This document shows, piece by piece, positions 6,170 to 8,592 of a stretch of 8,592 nucleotides of DNA. The stretch is from a bacterium (GTDB taxonomy: Bacteria > Patescibacteriota > UBA1384 > JAMDBS01 > DAOVQR01), in NCBI GenBank assembly GCA_030628575.1, contig DAOVQR010000024.1, positions 1 to 8,592 of the forward strand, in the 5' to 3' direction. Both the position numbers and the translations under genes were made by a program. The number at the start of each line of letters is the position of its first letter. The first letter of the stretch is position 1. Below the pieces are notes generated by a model. It was not told the DNA's origin. It made no database searches and saw only the letters and a list, made by a program, of their open reading frames with translations.

Positions 6170-7564
6170 TTATTTTTGCGATTTTGCGATTGCAATATTT
6201 ATTCTATTCAATGATTCTTTTTTGCCCAAAGCCCAAAGAAGTTCAGGCGGTGATGGACTTTTTTCCTGTCCTGATAAGGCAACGCGTACTGGCCAGAAAA
6301 CATCGCCATTGGATAAGCTTTCGTTTTTAACTACTTCTAAGAGTATGTTGTTTAAATCGTTGATTTTATTCCATCTAGATGAATTTGTAGTATGTAGTAT
6401 GGAGTATGTAGTATGCAAACCCCGAAAAGTTTTTTCTTTATTTGATTTTTTGAAAATAAGTAAATCTGATTTGTAGTTTGGCAGTTTAAAAAAATAATGT
6501 GATAGTTGATCAAAATCCAATAATGTATTCATTCTGTTTTTAACAACAGAAATTATTCTTAGAATAAATTCTTTATTTTTTAATTTTGCATTGTTATTTT
6601 TCGTTTTTCGTTTTTCGTTTTGCATTATAAACTGCAACAGTTTATCATTAGATAATTGCTGTAAATAATGATTATTAAAATAATTAAGTTTTCCTATATC
6701 AAATATTGCGCCTGATTTGTTTACATTTTTTAAATCAAATTCTTTTTCTAATTCTTTGAGAGTAAAAAACTCACGTTCGTCTTTTGGATTCCAACCAAGT
6801 AATGCCATATAATTAACTAGAGCTTGGGGCAAATATCCTTGATCGCGGAAATCTTTGCCAACTGATACAGGATTTTTCCTCTTGCTCATCTTTGTTCGAT
6901 CTTTGTTTAATATCAATGGAATATGAGCAAATTTAGGTAAATTAAATCCTAATACTTTATACAACATAATCTGTTGTGGCGTACTATTAATGTGATCATC
7001 TCCTCGAATAATATGAGTTATTCCCATTTCATAATCATCTATCACAGCAGCAAACATATAAAGCGGCACACCATCGGATTTAATTAATACAAAATCATTA
7101 AAAGTATCTTTTTTAAATTCCAAATCCCCCATTATTAAATCGTGATATTTGATAATATCATCTGGATAGGAATCAAGCTTAAACCAGATAGCATTATCTT
7201 TTTTGTATGCCGCATCTTTATCTAAAAGTTTTTTAATATATTTTTGATAAACCCCTAATCTCTCGCTTTGATGATAATAATTTGTGTTTTCTGTTTTGAA
7301 TTTTGAATTGATATTTTTCGCTTTTCGCTTTTCGTTTTGCGTTTTTGCATCCCAATCAAGCCCCAGCCATGATAGTCCTTCTGTAATATCTTTTTCATAT
7401 TCTTTTTTTGATCGAACAGGATCAGTATCTTCGATACGTAAAAGGAATCTACCATTATAATGTTTGGCAAATAAAAAATTAAACAAAGCCGTGCGAGCGG
7501 TTCCAATATGCAAAGAACCGGTCGGACTCGGCGCAATCCGAGTTATAACTTTTGTTTTATCCAT
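6170..7564 (-). CDS. gltX: Glutamyl-tRNA synthetase (class I), with repeat-derived in-frame inserts
   Basis: GltX charges tRNA-Glu (and, in bacteria lacking GlnRS, tRNA-Gln for later amidation). The 464-residue product starts ITRIAPSPTGSLHIGTAR, carrying the HIGH-type HIGT signature. It continues with FLLRIEDTD, the ITHIIRGDDHINSTPQQ region and KMSKRKNPVSV, the KMSKS-type signature. The order and spacing fit GltX. An upstream in-frame TTG (7582) would add six residues. I chose ATG at 7564 because a consensus promoter puts the transcript start there. Three stretches are foreign: residues about 74-95 (QNEKRKAKNINSKFKTEN), about 316-330 (NEKRKTKNNNAKLKN) and about 381-396 (RGLHTTYSILHTTNSS). The first sits just before the conserved YHQSERL segment. 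All keep frame, so the enzyme is presumably functional. Despite them total length is normal, so the rest is compact. Confidence 0.95.
   Translation of the reverse strand: MDKTKVITRIAPSPTGSLHIGTARTALFNFLFAKHYNGRFLLRIEDTDPVRSKKEYEKDITEGLSWLGLDWDAKTQNEKRKAKNINSKFKTENTNYYHQSERLGVYQKYIKKLLDKDAAYKKDNAIWFKLDSYPDDIIKYHDLIMGDLEFKKDTFNDFVLIKSDGVPLYMFAAVIDDYEMGITHIIRGDDHINSTPQQIMLYKVLGFNLPKFAHIPLILNKDRTKMSKRKNPVSVGKDFRDQGYLPQALVNYMALLGWNPKDEREFFTLKELEKEFDLKNVNKSGAIFDIGKLNYFNNHYLQQLSNDKLLQFIMQNEKRKTKNNNAKLKNKEFILRIISVVKNRMNTLLDFDQLSHYFFKLPNYKSDLLIFKKSNKEKTFRGLHTTYSILHTTNSSRWNKINDLNNILLEVVKNESLSNGDVFWPVRVALSGQEKSPSPPELLWALGKKESLNRINIAIAKSQK
6387..6418. repeat. TACTACATACTCC-type simple repeat inserted in gltX
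   Basis: The minus strand shows CATACTACATACTCCATACTAC-like tandem units, giving the peptide GLHTTYSILHTTNS inside the C-terminal anticodon-binding half of GltX. The near-tandem 7-8 bp periodicity and lack of resemblance to GltX mark it as acquired repeat sequence kept in frame. Confidence 0.6.
6582..6623. repeat. 42-bp dispersed repeat, copy 1, in gltX
   Basis: On the minus strand it starts GCAAAACGAAAAACG, with 7-bp AAAAACG periodicity, and then turns A/T-rich. It matches 7299-7340 at 38 of 42 positions without gaps. In frame it encodes QNEKRKTKNNNAKL. Confidence 0.8.
7299..7340. repeat. 42-bp dispersed repeat, copy 2, in gltX
   Basis: On the minus strand it starts GCAAAACGAAAAGCG. It has the same orientation and reading frame as the copy at 6582-6623, with only 4 differences in 42. 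It encodes QNEKRKAKNINSKF just before the conserved YHQSERL segment of GltX. Confidence 0.8.
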
Positions 7565-7570
7565 GATTTT

Positions 7571-7599
7571 ATTGTAAAACAATTAGATTAATTTGACAA
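7571..7599 (-). promoter_or_regulatory. gltX promoter, apparently giving a leaderless mRNA
   Basis: On the minus strand TTGTCA (7594-7599) and TACAAT (7571-7576) are separated by exactly 17 bp, close to the sigma-70-type consensus. Only six bases separate the -10 from the ATG at 7564, so the expected +1 is the A of the start codon. No Shine-Dalgarno exists for that start. Confidence 0.7.
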
Positions 7600-7603
7600 G
7601 AAA

Positions 7604-7634
7604 AAAAACCGTCTGAAAATCTCAGACGGTTTTT
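7604..7634 (-). terminator. Intrinsic terminator of the 7678-8022 gene
   Basis: A perfect 13-bp stem (7604-7616 with 7622-7634; core ACCGTCTGA/TCAGACGGT) encloses a 5-base loop. On the minus strand it runs into eight T residues. On the plus strand it is followed by a shorter T run, so it could work both ways. It sits just before the gltX -35 element, isolating gltX from upstream transcription. Confidence 0.92.
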
Positions 7635-7677
7635 GTAATTGAAATCTGTATTTAATCATCATAAAAAACCATTTATT

Positions 7678-8022
7678 TTACGGATTAGGTAAAACGACGG
7701 GAGTTGAAGTTGCTGTTGGACTTGCAGTACTTGTGGGGGTAGCAGTGGGTGTAACGGTTGGTGTCGAAGTAGGTTTTTTGGTGGATACTGGAGTTACATA
7801 AATATCAACTTCTTCTTCTGCAATAATCACATAAGTTGTGGCATAATAATATCCACCTGCTGCGCCAAGAGCTAAACAGACAATAGCAATCACTATAACC
7901 CAAATAGCCGACAAACCGCCCTTTGATAGCTCTTGAGCTGGTTGTTGTGATTCTTGAGGCATTTGCTGAGATTGCTGTGGCTGTACCTGTTGTGGTTCCT
8001 GCGGAACCTGTTGTTGTTGCAT
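7678..8022 (-). CDS. Small single-pass surface protein: Gln-rich head, membrane helix, Thr/Pro-rich tail
   Basis: Function is not recognised. The 114-residue protein has a cytoplasmic Gln/Pro-rich head (1-33, repeated QQ, QPQQ, PQE), one membrane helix (about 37-66, ending GAAGGYYYATTY) and an acidic patch EEEVD. A low-complexity tail of TPTVTPTATPTSTA type (80-110) is probably exposed outside and resembles a stalk or glycosylatable spacer. There is no C-terminal sorting signal. The start is well supported: AAGGAGGG (8029-8036) is the best ribosome binding site in the window, 6 bases from the ATG. A strong terminator follows the gene. The GGYYY motif at the end of the helix recurs in the protein at 5334-6101. 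Confidence 0.8.
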   Translation of the reverse strand: MQQQQVPQEPQQVQPQQSQQMPQESQQPAQELSKGGLSAIWVIVIAIVCLALGAAGGYYYATTYVIIAEEEVDIYVTPVSTKKPTSTPTVTPTATPTSTASPTATSTPVVLPNP

Positions 8023-8033
8023 TTTATTCCCTC

Positions 8034-8066
8034 CTTATCGAGTCTCGCTAAGCGAGACCCGATAAG
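8034..8066. promoter_or_regulatory. Strong hairpin overlapping the ribosome binding site of the 7678-8022 gene
   Basis: TTATCG (8035-8040) and GTCTCGCT (8042-8049) pair with AGCGAGAC (8051-8058) and CGATAA (8060-8065). There is one A/C mismatch and a single central base. In the transcript of the 7678-8022 gene, the 3' arm shares its last bases with the AAGGAGGG ribosome binding site. It could hide the site, or stabilise the mRNA 5' region, or end the upstream 8178-8592 transcript, although no T-run follows. Confidence 0.55.
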
Positions 8067-8177
8067 CCCCGCGGCGACGCTTTTGCAATAATACGATGTA
8101 ATCGATTTTGCAGAAAGAAGTTTTACGGGGCCTATTGATTTTTTATTTAGTGAATTTGAAAGTAGAAAGCATAAATC

Positions 8178-8592
8178 TTATTTCTTCCCATAAATTTCTG
8201 GTTTGGTAATTTTAATAGTTTTAATAATTTCTTTTAATTCATTTTCATAATCACCGTTAGAATATCCATATTTAACAATAATTCCTTTTCCATTATCTTC
8301 GCCTGAATTTGTTTTTCCATAAAGATATCCAATCTCAAAACTAATGATTGTTGTATCATCATTATTAAATTCATTTTCCTCAGTAATTTTTCTTTCACTA
8401 ATAGATAATTTATTATTTTCAATTTTAGTTTGGTAGTAGATATCTTCATTCCCTGGTCCATAACCATCTGGATTAAAAAGAAAATCTATTCCTGGTTTTC
8501 CATTTCTTGTATTATCTTCTAAACTCAAATTATTAGTTGTATCACCACCAATTCCCGTAATTGAATCTTTGTTAATATCACCTTCCATAGAA
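8178..8592 (-). CDS. Unrecognised, probably extracytoplasmic protein; 5' end off the window
   Basis: I do not recognise this protein. The frame is open to the right edge: an ATG at 8588 exists, but a Ser codon precedes it with no stop and no ribosome binding site can be judged, so the true start is probably outside. The visible ~138 residues are rich in Asn, Asp, Gly, Ile and Lys. They contain GDINKDSITGIGGDTTNN, DFLFNPDGYGPGNEDIYY and IGYLYGKTNSGEDNGKG, and end LKEIIKTIKITKPEIYGKK. Alternating polar and aromatic residues suggest beta structure, and the composition suits an exported domain. No membrane helix is visible in this part. The ending LKEIIKTIK loosely recalls the end of small secreted PsbP-like domains, but that is weak. 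It lies 155 bp upstream of the 7678-8022 gene on the same strand. Confidence 0.6.
   Translation of the reverse strand, partial: SMEGDINKDSITGIGGDTTNNLSLEDNTRNGKPGIDFLFNPDGYGPGNEDIYYQTKIENNKLSISERKITEENEFNNDDTTIISFEIGYLYGKTNSGEDNGKGIIVKYGYSNGDYENELKEIIKTIKITKPEIYGKK

Noticed and set aside
6596..6623. CRISPR array suggested by repeated CGTTTTT units
   Set aside because: The units are 6-7 bp, directly tandem and without spacers, and lie inside the gltX coding sequence.
8066..8132. tRNA-like segment with GCCCCG/CGGGGC ends
   Set aside because: There is no T-loop TTCRANNC signature, no D-arm GG and no anticodon stem of the right size. Only the terminal pairs match.

Overview
The window is AT-rich and gene-dense and uses the standard bacterial code: there are no in-frame TGA codons in any gene, and glycine is read from GGN. 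It looks like a member of the Candidate Phyla Radiation (Patescibacteria), probably a Microgenomates-type lineage. The grounds are compact housekeeping genes scattered with simple-repeat-derived insertions, small single-pass surface proteins with Thr/Pro-rich tails, a sortase, and promoters lying almost on top of start codons. The lineage call is inference from style; no marker gene here fixes it.

Layout, left to right. Positions 1-2153 (minus) hold lepA, the elongation factor 4 GTPase, whose last ~45 codons lie beyond the left edge. Its GTPase domain is interrupted, without loss of frame, by a 480-bp segment (1482-1961) encoding a complete GxxExxY-family PD-(D/E)XK-like nuclease domain. That segment has imperfect 38-bp inverted repeats near its ends. 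Each repeat is abutted on its outer side by a perfect palindrome (24 bp and 16 bp). This is the most remarkable object in the window. A divergent plus-strand gene at 2251-3324 encodes a membrane-anchored sortase. Positions 3325-3666 are non-coding and made of decayed repeats and hairpins.

The remaining genes are all on the minus strand and read right to left. They are an unrecognised, probably secreted protein that runs off the right edge (8178-8592), a Gln-rich/TM/Thr-Pro-rich small protein (7678-8022) closed by a strong intrinsic terminator, gltX (6170-7564) with its own near-consensus promoter and apparently leaderless start, a membrane-anchored protein with a short PsbP-like motif (5334-6101), and murJ, the lipid II flippase (3667-5298). 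The last two are 35 bp apart and are probably co-transcribed.

Together the genes serve translation (EF4, glutamyl-tRNA synthetase) and envelope building (MurJ, sortase, surface proteins). A theme crosses the window: both translation genes have absorbed repeat DNA in frame. gltX carries two copies of one 42-bp repeat (38/42 identical, same orientation and frame) plus a TACTACATACTCC-type tract. lepA carries the nuclease element plus two low-complexity tracts.
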